DNA from: Kushneria marisflavi
Lineage (GTDB): Bacteria > Pseudomonadota > Gammaproteobacteria > Pseudomonadales > Halomonadaceae
Assembly: GCF_002157205.1 (NCBI RefSeq)
Contig: NZ_CP021358.1
Span: 1,612,001-1,676,000 of the forward strand
Reading direction: 5' to 3'
DNA length: 64,000 bases
Position 1 is the stretch's first letter, and the number at the start of each line of letters is the position of its first letter. Under the pieces are notes generated by a model. It did no database searches. It was not told the DNA's origin and saw nothing but the letters and a program-made list of their open reading frames with translations. Shown here piece by piece: positions 28,067-38,008 of this stretch. A program made the translations under genes and the position numbers.

Positions 28067-28708
28067 TCAGCCCTGATCTTCTGCCGATGGTGCCTGGCCG
28101 GGTGTAAGCCACTGGCAAAGACGTTCGTTGAGCGCTTCCACGCCCTGGCGGTCATGCGAGGAAAACAGCTGGACGCTGACCAGATCCTCCCATTCCTTGA
28201 GCTGATGACGCACCTTTGACAACACGCCCATGGCGGCGCCGCGCTTGAGCTTGTCGGCCTTGGTCAGCAGGATGTGCAAAGGCATGTCGTTTTCATCTGC
28301 CCACCCCATCATCATCTGATCAAATTCGGTCAGCGGATGGCGAACATCCATCACCAGTACCGTGCCCTGCAGGGAGCGACGCTCGCGAAGATACTGGGCC
28401 AGGTGCTTTTGCCATTCGCGGCGCACGGCTTCCGGCACCTTGGCAAAGCCATAGCCCGGCAGGTCGACCAGCCGATACATGGGATCGCCCACGGTGAAAA
28501 AGTTGATTAGCTGGGTACGACCGGGCGTTCTCGACGTGCGTGCCAGCGCCTTTTGACGGGTCAGCGTATTGATGGCACTGGACTTGCCGGCATTGGAGCG
28601 CCCGGCAAAGGCGACTTCCAGCCCGGTGTCTGCCGGACAGTCGGCCAATTTCGGGGCACTGGTCAAAAACGTGGCCGACGGAAAATGATGATGCATGACA
28701 TCCGACAT
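28067..28708 (-). CDS. engB: Ribosome biogenesis GTPase EngB (YihA/YsxC)
   Basis: A TrmE-Era-EngA-like GTPase (213 aa) needed for 50S assembly. G1 is GRSNAGKSS (residues 36-44), G2 lies in SRTPGRTQ, G3 is DLPGYG and G4 is TKAD. I chose ATG 28708 ([18 protein letters not shown]), which aligns with the usual family start and has GGA nine bases upstream; a longer frame would add 20 unlikely residues. Diverges from dsbA. Confidence 0.95.
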   Translation of the reverse strand: MSDVMHHHFPSATFLTSAPKLADCPADTGLEVAFAGRSNAGKSSAINTLTRQKALARTSRTPGRTQLINFFTVGDPMYRLVDLPGYGFAKVPEAVRREWQKHLAQYLRERRSLQGTVLVMDVRHPLTEFDQMMMGWADENDMPLHILLTKADKLKRGAAMGVLSKVRHQLKEWEDLVSVQLFSSHDRQGVEALNERLCQWLTPGQAPSAEDQG

Positions 28709-28719
28709 GGGGGTATTTC

Positions 28720-28753
28720 CAACGATGAGACAATGGGCAACGATGAGATAATG
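28720..28753 (-). repeat. 18-bp-period direct repeat in the engB leader
   Basis: CAACGATGAGACAATG (28720-28735) recurs as CAACGATGAGATAATG (28738-28753), one mismatch, directly upstream of the engB start. It resembles a small tandem duplication. Confidence 0.75.
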
Positions 28754-28924
28754 AGGCGAGTGTAACACCCCCGGTTGACGCCTCGCTCGTCAGTCGTGCC
28801 CGGGTCTGCCAGGATAGCAGGGAACCCTTCGTGCGCCGGGCGTTCAAAGTAACGACGCATAACATGCTGATAACAACTGCGCTTAGGCAATATTGAAATC
28901 ATTTGCTGTTCAGGGAGTAACATT

Positions 28925-29593
28925 GTGAAGCCAAAGCATTTTCCGGGCGCCCGCTGGCTGGTGGCCGCCGTCGCCGTTTGCGGCCTGTCAGGCATGGCCA
29001 TGGCAGCCGAACCCGTTGCCGGACAGGATTACGAAGTCCTCGACAAACCGGTCTCCAGTGAGGTACCGGACGGCAAGATCGGCGTTACCGAGGTGTTCTG
29101 GTACGGCTGCCCGCATTGCTACGCACTGGAAGAACCGCTGGAAGCCTGGGTCGACACCCTGCCCGATGACGTGGTCTTCGAGCGCCTGCCGGCGACCATG
29201 GGCAAGGTCTGGCTGCGCCACGCCACGGCTTACTACGCCGCGCGCGAGCTGGGCATCTTTAACACGCAGTTTCATCGCGATTTCTTTGATGCCATCCAGA
29301 AGGACGGGCATCGCATGACCGATGACGACGAGATTGCCGAGTTCTTCACAAACTATGGTGTCAGCAAGGACGAGGCGCTCAAGGCGCTCAACTCCTTTGG
29401 CGTCAAAAGCCAGCTCAACCAGGCCAACGCTCGCATGAAGGCCTACAAGCTGATGGGTGTGCCGGCACTGATCGTCAATGGTCAGTATGTTATCACGCCG
29501 CGCTCGGCCAACGGCCTGGACAACATGCCAAAGGTCGCCGAAGCCCTGATCGAGAAAACCCGTCAGGAAAAAGAGGCCCAGGGCACCAATTGA
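28925..29593 (+). CDS. dsbA: Thiol:disulfide interchange protein DsbA
   Basis: Periplasmic oxidase introducing disulfides (222 aa). A signal peptide ends at AMA (residue 27). The redox site is FWYGCPHCYALE (C62, C65, the classic CPHC of DsbA) and the cis-proline loop is GVPALIVNGQYV. It starts with GTG; GGGAG lies eight bases upstream. It is followed by a strong hairpin and is divergent from engB. Confidence 0.96.
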   Translation: MKPKHFPGARWLVAAVAVCGLSGMAMAAEPVAGQDYEVLDKPVSSEVPDGKIGVTEVFWYGCPHCYALEEPLEAWVDTLPDDVVFERLPATMGKVWLRHATAYYAARELGIFNTQFHRDFFDAIQKDGHRMTDDDEIAEFFTNYGVSKDEALKALNSFGVKSQLNQANARMKAYKLMGVPALIVNGQYVITPRSANGLDNMPKVAEALIEKTRQEKEAQGTN

Positions 29594-29618
29594 TTCATAA
29601 TTGATGCCCTGTGTCTGT

Positions 29619-29643
29619 GGCCCGATACGTCTCGTGTCGGGCC
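29619..29643 (+). terminator. Hairpin terminator after dsbA
   Basis: GGCCCGATACG and CGTGTCGGGCC form an 11-bp stem with one G-U pair and a TCT loop, 26 bp after the dsbA stop. The downstream T content is low (TTCCTGCCTT), so efficiency is uncertain. Confidence 0.55.
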
Positions 29644-29670
29644 TTCCTGCCTTGCCAAACGGGATATCGA

Positions 29671-30495
29671 ATGCAGGACGATCGTCAAAGCGAACGCATC
29701 ACGTCTCTCAGGCTGCTCACCTTCAACATGCAGGTCGGCATTCATACCCATGCCTACCACCACTACGTGACCCGTAGCTGGCAGCATTTCCTGCCGCATC
29801 GCGGGCGGTCCACCCGTCTCGACGTCATGTGCGATACCTTTCGCGAGTTCGACCTTGTCGGACTGCAGGAGGTGGATGGTGGCAGCTTTCGCTCAAACAA
29901 TATCAATCACGTCGAATATCTGGCCGCACAGGCCGGCTTCCCCTACGCCTCACAGCAGCTCAACCGGGATTTTGGCCGGTTCGCCAAGCACAGCAATGGG
30001 CTGCTCAGCCGCCTGGCAATCAGCCACACCGATAACCATCGACTGCCCGGCCCCAAGGGGCGCGGTGCCATGCATGTCCGGTTCGGCGAAGGCCCCGAGG
30101 CACTGCACCTTTTCGTGCTGCATCTGGCACTGGGCACACGCACTCAGCATCTTCAACTCGACTACATCAGCGAGCTGATTGCCCCGCTTAGAAACGTCAT
30201 CATCATGGGCGACCTGAACTGCACCCACGACAAGCTCAGGGCCCATCCGCGCTTTTCCAGAGCACTTTCTCTGGAACAGGGGCGCGGCGTTCCCAGCCAT
30301 CCAGCCTGGCAGCCTACGCGCGCGCTGGACCATATCGCTGTATCGCCGTCACTGAAGATGAACCATCTACGGGCCCTGCCGCCGCTTTTCTCTGATCACC
30401 TGCCGCTGGCCGTGGACGTCACCCTGCCGCTGCCTTGTGCACGCAGTATTTCGATTGCAGGGCTTGGAGGCACCACCCCGCAGAGTGTGCGCTGA
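29671..30495 (+). CDS. Endonuclease/exonuclease/phosphatase family protein
   Basis: A 274-aa metal-dependent EEP-fold hydrolase. Conserved catalytic stretches are LRLLTFNMQVG, LVGLQEVDGGS (metal Glu), IIMGDLNCT (Asp-x-Asn) and the terminal SDHLPLAVD (Asp-His). No signal peptide. Substrate could be nucleic acid, phospholipid or a phosphorylated small molecule. ATG 29671 has GGGA six bases upstream; an upstream GTG at 29611 falls before the dsbA hairpin and is less likely. Ends at a strong bidirectional terminator. Confidence 0.88.
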   Translation: MQDDRQSERITSLRLLTFNMQVGIHTHAYHHYVTRSWQHFLPHRGRSTRLDVMCDTFREFDLVGLQEVDGGSFRSNNINHVEYLAAQAGFPYASQQLNRDFGRFAKHSNGLLSRLAISHTDNHRLPGPKGRGAMHVRFGEGPEALHLFVLHLALGTRTQHLQLDYISELIAPLRNVIIMGDLNCTHDKLRAHPRFSRALSLEQGRGVPSHPAWQPTRALDHIAVSPSLKMNHLRALPPLFSDHLPLAVDVTLPLPCARSISIAGLGGTTPQSVR

Positions 30496-30530
30496 CAGGT
30501 ATCATCATCGCTACGTCTTCCGGACAAGAC

Positions 30531-30563
30531 AAAGCGCCCCGCTCTTTCGAGCGGGGCGCTTTT
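30531..30563. terminator. Bidirectional terminator between EEP gene and nuo operon
   Basis: A 14-bp perfect stem (AAAGCGCCCCGCTC / GAGCGGGGCGCTTT, loop TTTC) with A- and T-tracts on both sides closes the EEP gene (plus) and the nuo operon (minus), which converge here. Confidence 0.92.
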
Positions 30564-30599
30564 GCATGCCACCAGAAAGCTGCCTCAGGGCACTGAGCC

Positions 30600-32048
30600 T
30601 CAACCCAGCGTGGCACCACTGACCAGCATGACCATCGGCTGCGGATAGACTCCCAGCACCAGCACGGCCAGCGCCAGCAGGATGACCATGATGCCACCGG
30701 CGCGCTGCCCCCAGTCACTGGAAGCATCGTACTCTTCCTCCTCGGTAGGATGGAGATAGAGCATGACCATCACACGCAGATAATAATAAAGGCTGATGGC
30801 ACTGCCGAGGATGACACCGGCCACCAGCCACCAGAGCTGGGCTTCAACCGCGGTGGCCAGCACATAGAACTTGCCGATAAAGCCGGCCGTCATCGGAATC
30901 CCGGCCAGTGAGAGCATCATCACCGTCATGACGGCCGCCAGGTAGGGACGTCGCCAGAACAGGCCGCGATAGAACTTCAGCGAGGAAACATCACTGCCCT
31001 GCCAGGGGCTCGACACCAGTGCAATCACCCCGAAGGCCGCGAGCGTCGTCGCCACATAGGTGATCAAATAGATGCCGGTCGTCAGGAGTGCCATATCGTC
31101 ACTGGCGACCACCACGGTCAGCAGATAGCCCAGATGGCCGATGGAGGAGTACCCCATCAGACGCTTGATATTATCCTGCCGCAGCGCCATCAGATTGCCC
31201 ACCAGCATCGACAGGAACGCGATGAAGGCCACCGTCGTGTGCAGACTGGCCATATCGGTGACCGGTGCGCTCATGAACAGGCGCATCAAAAGCGCAAAGA
31301 CGGCAATCTTGCTGACCGTGGCCAGAAAGGCCGTCACCGGCGCCGGGGCGCCTTCATAGACATCGGCGGTCCAGAGGTGAAACGGCACCAGCGACAGCTT
31401 GAAGGCCATCGCAATCACCATCATGCCAATACCCATCAAAAGCCAGCTGGCATGGCCGCCGCCTTCGGTCAGACGCGCCCCCAGATCGGCGAAGGCCAGC
31501 GACCCCGACTCGGCATACAACAGCGCCATGCCAAAGAGCAGAAAGGCAGAAGCCGCCGCCGAAAGCACCATGTATTTGATGCCGGACTCCAGCGACAGAC
31601 GAGTGCGGTAGGCGTAGGCCGCCATACCATAGAGCGGCACACTCAAAAGCTCGAGGCCGAAAAACAGCGACAGCAGATGGTCGCTCGCCACCATGGTCAG
31701 GCCGCCCAGCACCGAGCAGCCCAGCAGCATGTAGAACTCTTCCTTCTGATCGTCGAACCCTTCCAGATAGGCGTGCGCTAGCGTCGTGGAAGCCAGGCCT
31801 GCAATCAGGATCAACGCCATGTAGAGCACGGCATAGTTATCGATCAGCAGCAGCGGCGACACGCGAATCGGCGTGACCGTCAGCACCGCCAGCAGCGAAA
31901 AGAGCGCCGCATTGAGTCCGATGGTGGTCATGGTGGCCGTCGCCACATGATGGCGACGCCAGGCAATGCCCAGCATCACCACGATGACCGTGGCGCAGAC
32001 GATCAGAAGCGGTAACAGGGCGATCAGATGTGACAGGGTCAGATTCAT
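30600..32048 (-). CDS. nuoN: NADH-quinone oxidoreductase subunit N
   Basis: Antiporter-like membrane subunit (482 aa, about 14 helices) of complex I, homologous to mitochondrial ND2. It has the conserved antiporter helix MAFKLSLVPFHLWTADVYEGAP with the functional lysine, and DNIKRLMGYSSIGHLGYLL. Last gene of the operon; six bases separate it from nuoM, and the operon terminator lies 36 bp downstream. Confidence 0.97.
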   Translation of the reverse strand: MNLTLSHLIALLPLLIVCATVIVVMLGIAWRRHHVATATMTTIGLNAALFSLLAVLTVTPIRVSPLLLIDNYAVLYMALILIAGLASTTLAHAYLEGFDDQKEEFYMLLGCSVLGGLTMVASDHLLSLFFGLELLSVPLYGMAAYAYRTRLSLESGIKYMVLSAAASAFLLFGMALLYAESGSLAFADLGARLTEGGGHASWLLMGIGMMVIAMAFKLSLVPFHLWTADVYEGAPAPVTAFLATVSKIAVFALLMRLFMSAPVTDMASLHTTVAFIAFLSMLVGNLMALRQDNIKRLMGYSSIGHLGYLLTVVVASDDMALLTTGIYLITYVATTLAAFGVIALVSSPWQGSDVSSLKFYRGLFWRRPYLAAVMTVMMLSLAGIPMTAGFIGKFYVLATAVEAQLWWLVAGVILGSAISLYYYLRVMVMLYLHPTEEEEYDASSDWGQRAGGIMVILLALAVLVLGVYPQPMVMLVSGATLG

Positions 32049-32054
32049 GTCGGC

Positions 32055-33578
32055 TCAGCCCGCAAACGAAGGTGAAACAGCAAACCAGTGACGCACTTCA
32101 TGCATTGCGCCCTGCGAAATATCGAGCACCACCTGAGGATACAGGCCCAGCGCAATGGTCAGCACCAGCGTGCCCAGCAGCATGGCGTACTCGCGGCCAT
32201 CCAGATGAGCGATGGTGGTGTCGGCCTTTGGCGGCCCCCAGTAGACCCGGTGCATCAGGATCAACGAGTAGATGGCGGACAGCACAAGCCCTGCGCTGGC
32301 AATCACCACCACCCAGGGCACCACGTCAAAGGCCCCGAACAGGATCAGAAATTCGCCGATGAAGTTGCCGGTGCCCGGCATACCGAGAGAGGCCATGACA
32401 AAGGCCAGAGCAAATCCGGGCAGCGCGCCCAGACGGCCAAACAGCCCGCCCATCTGGCGCATGTCACGGGTGTGCAGACGCTCGTAGAGCTGACCGCTGA
32501 TCATGAAAAGCCCCGCCGCCGAGAAGGCGTGCGCCACCATCTGCAGGATAACCCCCTGCAGCGCCAGCAGCGTGCCGGAGTAGATACCGATCAGGACAAA
32601 GCCCATATGGGAAATACTGGAACAGGCAATCAGCCGCTTGATGTCGGTCTGGGAGAATGCCAGCACGCCACCATAGAAGATGCCCACCAGTCCCAGCGCC
32701 ATTGCCACGGGTGCAAAGGCCTGGGAGGTTTCCGGAAACAGCGGCAGCGCAAAGCGTAAAAGGCCATAGGCAGCCGTCTTGAGCAGGATACCGGCCAGAT
32801 CCACACTGCCGGCGGTCGGTGCCTGAGCATGCGCATCGGGCAGCCAGCCATGCAGCGGTACTACCGGCAGCTTGACGGCAAAGGCAATGAAGAAACCGAG
32901 CATCAATACCCACGACATGATGCCGGTGATCGGCGTCTCACGCAGAATGCCGTAATCAAACGAGAAGACACCGGTCTGGGTATAGTGTGTGAACACCAGT
33001 CCCAGAATGGAGACCAGCATCAAAAGCCCCGAGGCCTGGGTGTAGATAAAGAACTTGATGGCCGCCGACACCGGCGACTTGCCTTCCGATTCATGCCCCC
33101 ACAGGGCAATCAGGAAGTACATCGGCACCAGCATCATTTCCCAGAAAAAGAAGAACAAAAACAGATCGATGGCCAGAAAGACCCCGACGACACCACCGAT
33201 GACCCACATCAGGTTGAGGTGGAAAAAGCCGATACGTCGATCGATCTCCTTCCAGGAACAGACCACCGCCAGAATCCCGAGAATCCCGGTCAGAGTGATC
33301 ATGATCAGCGACAGACCATCTATGGCCAGATGGAAGGTGATGCCGAAGGCATCGATCCAGGGCAGCCGAAACTCGCTATGCCACTCGGGCGTGTTGCCCA
33401 CAACCTGAGACAGGCTGTAATCCCCGTTCACCCACATGATCAGCGCCATGACCAGCAGCGCCACCATGGAGAACAGTGCGATCCAGCGCGGCATGGCCGT
33501 GTTGGGTCTGATCAGCTCGAACTGCCAGCACAGCAGCCCCCCGATAAAGGGTATGAGTAGTAGCCAGGGCAACATCAT
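32055..33578 (-). CDS. nuoM: NADH-quinone oxidoreductase subunit M
   Basis: Antiporter-like subunit (507 aa) of complex I, homologous to ND4. Motifs include AFAVKLPVVPLHGWLPDAHAQ, SVDLAGILLKTAAYGLLRF and DIKRLIACSSISHMGFVLIG, with channel lysines. Its start is 121 bp after the nuoL stop, the longest internal gap of the operon; AAGGAT precedes the ATG pair. Confidence 0.97.
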   Translation of the reverse strand: MMLPWLLLIPFIGGLLCWQFELIRPNTAMPRWIALFSMVALLVMALIMWVNGDYSLSQVVGNTPEWHSEFRLPWIDAFGITFHLAIDGLSLIMITLTGILGILAVVCSWKEIDRRIGFFHLNLMWVIGGVVGVFLAIDLFLFFFFWEMMLVPMYFLIALWGHESEGKSPVSAAIKFFIYTQASGLLMLVSILGLVFTHYTQTGVFSFDYGILRETPITGIMSWVLMLGFFIAFAVKLPVVPLHGWLPDAHAQAPTAGSVDLAGILLKTAAYGLLRFALPLFPETSQAFAPVAMALGLVGIFYGGVLAFSQTDIKRLIACSSISHMGFVLIGIYSGTLLALQGVILQMVAHAFSAAGLFMISGQLYERLHTRDMRQMGGLFGRLGALPGFALAFVMASLGMPGTGNFIGEFLILFGAFDVVPWVVVIASAGLVLSAIYSLILMHRVYWGPPKADTTIAHLDGREYAMLLGTLVLTIALGLYPQVVLDISQGAMHEVRHWFAVSPSFAG

Positions 33579-33699
33579 GGCGTGATCGCATCCTTGATCG
33601 TTATTGTGGGCACAAGCAGCCGGGCAACCCGGTGATCTGTTACATGTTGCGTCAGGTCAACTGCCCCGCATTGAAACGGCTTGATCATGTCACCTCCCT

Positions 33700-35553
33700 T
33701 CATAGCAGCAGCAGAAGTAACAGCACGGCAATCGCACCGGCCGTCATGACGGCGGCGTACCAGCGAAGCCGTCCGCTCTGGGTATCGGACAACAGCCCGT
33801 TCAACATCATGGCCAACCCCGGCCAGAGGTTCATCAGGCTGTTGACCCAGTCACGCCGATGCAGCCGTGCAATGAACAGAAACGGCTTGACTGCGATCTT
33901 GTCGTAGAGCCAGTCAAAGGCGAAGGCACTGTTGAAAAAGCGCCATAGCCGATGGCCTTCGTCCGTTTTTGTCAACGAACTCACCAGCCTGCGACGACCA
34001 AGGAACAGCCCTGCTGCGATACCCACGCCCACGATCGCCACGATCGCAGCCAGCACTTCGAGCATCAGTTTCACGTTATGGCCGTAGAGTCCCTCCGGGC
34101 CTGCCGGCAGCACGTTTTCAAGCGGCGGATGAATCATTGCCCCGATAAAGGTAGACAGCACCGCCAGCACGATCAGCGGCACGTGGTGTGCCAGCCCGCG
34201 ACCGGCGTGCGGATGAATCTGCTCACGACCGTGGAACACGATAAAGATCATGCGGAAGGTATAAACCGAGGTCAGGAAAGCGCCGACCAGCGCCCCGAGC
34301 CAAAGCCAGGTATGGCCGTGATCAAAGGCGAGCCACAGGATCTCGTCCTTGGAATAGAAGCCCGCCGAAATCAGCGGCAGAGCCGACAGCGCCGCGCCAC
34401 CGATCAAAAAGCAGGCGTAAGGCAGTTTGAGCGTCTTGCGCAGTCCGCCCATCCTGAAGATGTTCTGCTCGTGATGGCAGGCGATGATGACCGAGCCCGA
34501 GGACAAAAAGAGCAGCGCCTTGAAGAAGGCATGAATCATCAGATGGAAGATCGCCACATCCCAGGCCTGAACGCCCAGCGCCAGGAACATGTAACCGATC
34601 TGACTCATGGTGGAATAGGCCAGCACGCGCTTGATATCGGTCTGCGCCAGTGCCGCAAGACCGGCAATCAGCAGCGTCACCATGCCGATCAGCCCGACCA
34701 GTTCAAGCGTCATGGGGGCCAGTTCGAAGATGACATGGGTTCGCGCGATCAGATACACCCCGGCGGTGACCATGGTCGCGGCGTGGATCAGCGCCGACAC
34801 CGGCGTGGGGCCTGCCATCGCATCCGCAAGCCAGGTCTGCAGCGGCAGCTGCGCCGACTTGCCAACCGCACCGCCCAGCAACATCAATGCGGCCAGTTCC
34901 GCCATCAGATCGCCCCGACTCCATGCCTCGGGCGCCAGGCGCAGAAGCTCCTGAATATTGAGGGTGCCGAACTGGGCAAACAGCAAAAACATGCCGATGG
35001 CCAGAAACACATCCCCGATACGGGTGACGATAAAGGCCTTGAAGGCGCACCAGGCGTTGTACTCGCTCTGGTAGTAGTAGCCGATCAGCAGATAGCTGCA
35101 CAGCCCCACACCTTCCCAGCCCAGATAAAGCAGAAAGAGATTATCGCCCAGCACCAGCAGCAGCATGCTGAACACAAAAAGATTCATATAGGCAAAAAAG
35201 CGCGCAAAGCCCGGGCCGCCCTCAAGGTCCTCGCGCATGTACCAGGCCGCGAACAGATGAATCAGAAAGCCGACCCCGGTGATGACGCTGATCATGGTCA
35301 GTGACAGACCATCCAGATACAGCGAAAAGCCCATCCGGAAGTCTTCCACCGCGACCCACTGCCACAGCGTCTGGGTCACGCCGTTCCCATCGCCGCTGTA
35401 GAAGGCCACGTTGAGCCAGACCATGACCAGTGCCGCCAGGCCGATCGAACCCACGCCGACCAGGCCCGCCAGGCGGATCGGCAGTCGCGGATTGAAGGCC
35501 AGGACAAGAGCGCCCAGCAGCGGGAACAAGGGTGTCAGGAAAAGTATATTCAT
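33700..35553 (-). CDS. nuoL: NADH-quinone oxidoreductase subunit L
   Basis: Largest proton-pumping antiporter-like subunit (617 aa, ND5 homologue), with a C-terminal lateral helix running along the membrane arm. Recognisable blocks: [54 protein letters not shown] (split across two motifs) and [20 protein letters not shown]. It overlaps the nuoK stop by four bases. Confidence 0.97.
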   Translation of the reverse strand: MNILFLTPLFPLLGALVLAFNPRLPIRLAGLVGVGSIGLAALVMVWLNVAFYSGDGNGVTQTLWQWVAVEDFRMGFSLYLDGLSLTMISVITGVGFLIHLFAAWYMREDLEGGPGFARFFAYMNLFVFSMLLLVLGDNLFLLYLGWEGVGLCSYLLIGYYYQSEYNAWCAFKAFIVTRIGDVFLAIGMFLLFAQFGTLNIQELLRLAPEAWSRGDLMAELAALMLLGGAVGKSAQLPLQTWLADAMAGPTPVSALIHAATMVTAGVYLIARTHVIFELAPMTLELVGLIGMVTLLIAGLAALAQTDIKRVLAYSTMSQIGYMFLALGVQAWDVAIFHLMIHAFFKALLFLSSGSVIIACHHEQNIFRMGGLRKTLKLPYACFLIGGAALSALPLISAGFYSKDEILWLAFDHGHTWLWLGALVGAFLTSVYTFRMIFIVFHGREQIHPHAGRGLAHHVPLIVLAVLSTFIGAMIHPPLENVLPAGPEGLYGHNVKLMLEVLAAIVAIVGVGIAAGLFLGRRRLVSSLTKTDEGHRLWRFFNSAFAFDWLYDKIAVKPFLFIARLHRRDWVNSLMNLWPGLAMMLNGLLSDTQSGRLRWYAAVMTAGAIAVLLLLLLL

Positions 35554-35858
35554 CCTTTCATCTCGCTGGCTGCATCAATATCAAGCGTTTTGAACCGGCG
35601 CTGCAGCTGGATCAAAAAGCCCAGTCCGATACTGGCCTCGGCTGCCGCCAGCGTGATGATCGCGATGAACATGACCTGCCCGTCAGGCTGGCCCCAGTGC
35701 ATGCCGGCCACCACAAAGGCAAGCCCTGCCGAGTTCATCATGATCTCGAGGCTCATCAGGATGAACAGCAGGTTACGCCGGACCAGAAGCCCGGCAAGCC
35801 CCAGTACAAACAGGATGGCGGCCAGCGCCATGCCATGTTCCAGTGGTATGCCGTTCAT
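35550..35858 (-). CDS. nuoK: NADH-quinone oxidoreductase subunit K
   Basis: Small membrane subunit (102 aa, three helices; ND4L homologue). The conserved acidic membrane residues are in [18 protein letters not shown] sequence (here [19 protein letters not shown]) and [11 protein letters not shown]. Overlaps nuoJ and nuoL by four bases each. Confidence 0.97.
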   Translation of the reverse strand: MNGIPLEHGMALAAILFVLGLAGLLVRRNLLFILMSLEIMMNSAGLAFVVAGMHWGQPDGQVMFIAIITLAAAEASIGLGFLIQLQRRFKTLDIDAASEMKG

Positions 35859-36421
35859 GCCTGCCCCCCTTCATCGTTGCCCGCCGGTGCACGCTGCACG
35901 GCTTCGTTCATGTCGCGTTCAAGCTGGGGCTCATCGTTTCGCCCGATATGGGAGGCCGCGATCAGCGCTGCCAGCAGCAGCATCGCCGCCAGCTCCACTG
36001 CCAGCAGATAGGGACCAAACATCTGAGTCCCAACCTCTTTGGCGCTGAGCTCTTCACCCGAGATCGTGCCGATCCCGCCGCCGTGCCAGAAGGAAAACAC
36101 CAGTACCACCAGGAGGATCGCCGCCATGATCGACGGGCCGATCCAGATGCGCGGCGCCAGCCAGTGGCGTTCCTGGTCGGCCGTCTGACTGCCCAGGTTG
36201 AGCATCATGACCACAAAGACAAACAGCACCATGATGGCGCCGGCATAGACGATCACCTCAAGCGCAGCGGCAAAGGGGGCCCCGAGGCTGTAAAACACCA
36301 CCGCCACTGCCATCAGCGAAATGATCAGATACAACAGCGCATGCACGGCATTGGTATGCGTAATGACGCGAAAGGTGGCAACGATGGCGACCAGTGCGGC
36401 CAGATAAAAAGCAATTTCCAC
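35855..36421 (-). CDS. nuoJ: NADH-quinone oxidoreductase subunit J
   Basis: Membrane subunit (188 aa, five helices; ND6 homologue) with the conserved pi-bulge helix stretch [20 protein letters not shown] that couples quinone reduction to pumping. The C-terminal 30 residues are a soluble acidic tail. It starts 27 bp after nuoI and overlaps nuoK. Confidence 0.96.
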   Translation of the reverse strand: MEIAFYLAALVAIVATFRVITHTNAVHALLYLIISLMAVAVVFYSLGAPFAAALEVIVYAGAIMVLFVFVVMMLNLGSQTADQERHWLAPRIWIGPSIMAAILLVVLVFSFWHGGGIGTISGEELSAKEVGTQMFGPYLLAVELAAMLLLAALIAASHIGRNDEPQLERDMNEAVQRAPAGNDEGGQA

Positions 36422-36448
36422 GGCAAACTCCCCGATGCTGCCTGCGCC

Positions 36449-36997
36449 CTAGGGCAGAAGCGTTTTGACGTCGACCGGCTCGGCCTCGTTTTGCGCCGCG
36501 CCCTTTGGCTTGCCGGCCACCGACAGACCTGCGACACGATAAAAATTATAGTTATGATCCTTGCCCGGGCCCGAGATCAGCAGATCGCGCTTTTCAAAGA
36601 CCAGCTCCTGACGGTTGTACTCCCCCAGCTCGAAATCAGGCGTCAGCTGGATGGCCGAGGTAGGACAGGCTTCTTCGCACAGGCCACAGAAGATGCAGCG
36701 AGAGAAATTGATGCGAAAGAACTCCGGGTACCAGCGCCCGTCCTCCTTCTCACCCTTTTGCAGCGATATACAGCCGACCGGACAGGCCACGGCGCACAGA
36801 TTGCACGCCACGCAGCGCTCTTCACCATCCGGATCGCGTGTGAGCACGATACGCCCGCGATAGCGCGGCGGCAGATACGGCTGTTCTTCCGGATAGTTCA
36901 GCGTCTCACGCTTGTGGAAGGCATGCTTGAATACCATCCAGCCGGTGCGCAGCTGCGTTCCGGTACCGGTCACTACCTTGATGATCGAATGCAGCAT
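36449..36997 (-). CDS. nuoI: NADH-quinone oxidoreductase subunit I (2x[4Fe-4S])
   Basis: Peripheral-arm ferredoxin-like subunit (182 aa) carrying clusters N6a and N6b. The two CxxCxxCxxxCP motifs are C62-x2-C65-x2-C68-x3-C72 ([12 protein letters not shown]) and C101-x2-C104-x2-C107-x3-C111 ([12 protein letters not shown]). It lies 21 bp downstream of nuoH. Confidence 0.97.
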   Translation of the reverse strand: MLHSIIKVVTGTGTQLRTGWMVFKHAFHKRETLNYPEEQPYLPPRYRGRIVLTRDPDGEERCVACNLCAVACPVGCISLQKGEKEDGRWYPEFFRINFSRCIFCGLCEEACPTSAIQLTPDFELGEYNRQELVFEKRDLLISGPGKDHNYNFYRVAGLSVAGKPKGAAQNEAEPVDVKTLLP

Positions 36998-37018
36998 GTG
37001 TTCTGCCTCGTTCGTTGT

Positions 37019-38008
37019 TCAGTGATCGGGGCAGGCCGTCAAAAGGACGACGGCACCGGTCACCAGAAGATTGATAAGCGTCAGCGGCAGACAGAATTTC
37101 CACCCGAACTGCATCACCCTGTCATAGCGAGGACGGGGCAGGGCCGCACGCGCCAGAATGAAGAGCATGACGAAAAAGGCTGTCTTGAGCAGGAACCAGA
37201 CGATCGGCGGCAGCAGCGGCCCATGCCAGCCGCCCAGAAACAGGGTGGTCAAAAGTGCCGATACCAGCACGATGCCCACGTACTCGCCGATGAAGAACAT
37301 GCCGAACTTCATGCTCGAGTATTCAACGTGATAGCCGTCGGCAATTTCCTGCTCGGCCTCAGGCTGGTCAAACGGCGCGCGATGCGTCACGGCAACGCCT
37401 GCAATCAGAAAGGTCAGAAAACCGAAGAACTGCGGCACGATGTACCAGAGTCCTTCCTGACCGTTGACGATGTCGCGCATGTTGAACGAGCCGGTCATGA
37501 CCACGATGCCCATCAGCGACAGTCCCATGAACACCTCATAGGACAGCGTCTGGGCCGAAGCACGCATGGCACCGATCAGAGCGTACTTGTTGGCGCTGGC
37601 GTAGCCACCAAAGAGCACCGCATAAACATTGATCCCGGCCATGGCGAAGAAAAACAGGATGCCGATATTAAGATCCGCCACCCCCCAGGTCGGGGTGATG
37701 GGAATGATCAGAAACGACAGCAGCAGTGAGGCAAAGGCGATCGCCGGGGCCAGCACGAACAGCTTTCGATCGGCAAAGGGCGGGATCCAGTCTTCCTTGA
37801 AAAAGATCTTGATCATGTCCGCAATCAGCTGCGCCGAGCCGAACATGCCCACCCGATTGGGGCCATAGCGATCCTGCCAGAGCCCAAGCAGCCGGCGCTC
37901 AACCACGGTCAGGAAGGCGCCGGACAGTACGGCCGCCAGCAGGATCACGATCGATTTCAGCACGCCCACCAGGATGGCAAGCAGCACATCGGTGCTCATC
38001 CAGCTCAT
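37019..38008 (-). CDS. nuoH: NADH-quinone oxidoreductase subunit H
   Basis: ND1 homologue (329 aa, eight helices) forming the quinone site with NuoB and NuoD. Conserved blocks are [18 protein letters not shown] and the loop [22 protein letters not shown] with its acidic residues. I chose ATG 38008 because it overlaps the nuoG stop by four bases; a start 30 bases earlier is in frame but would run inside nuoG. Confidence 0.97.
   Translation of the reverse strand: MSWMSTDVLLAILVGVLKSIVILLAAVLSGAFLTVVERRLLGLWQDRYGPNRVGMFGSAQLIADMIKIFFKEDWIPPFADRKLFVLAPAIAFASLLLSFLIIPITPTWGVADLNIGILFFFAMAGINVYAVLFGGYASANKYALIGAMRASAQTLSYEVFMGLSLMGIVVMTGSFNMRDIVNGQEGLWYIVPQFFGFLTFLIAGVAVTHRAPFDQPEAEQEIADGYHVEYSSMKFGMFFIGEYVGIVLVSALLTTLFLGGWHGPLLPPIVWFLLKTAFFVMLFILARAALPRPRYDRVMQFGWKFCLPLTLINLLVTGAVVLLTACPDH

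Noticed and set aside
35843..37729. Long plus-strand open frame (over 600 codons) opposite nuoJ-nuoI-nuoH
   Set aside because: It is rich in His, Gln, Arg and Gly with no hydrophobic pattern and lies wholly over confidently assigned complex I genes; a GC-bias shadow. The similar plus-strand frame at 33952-35304 over nuoL is the same.
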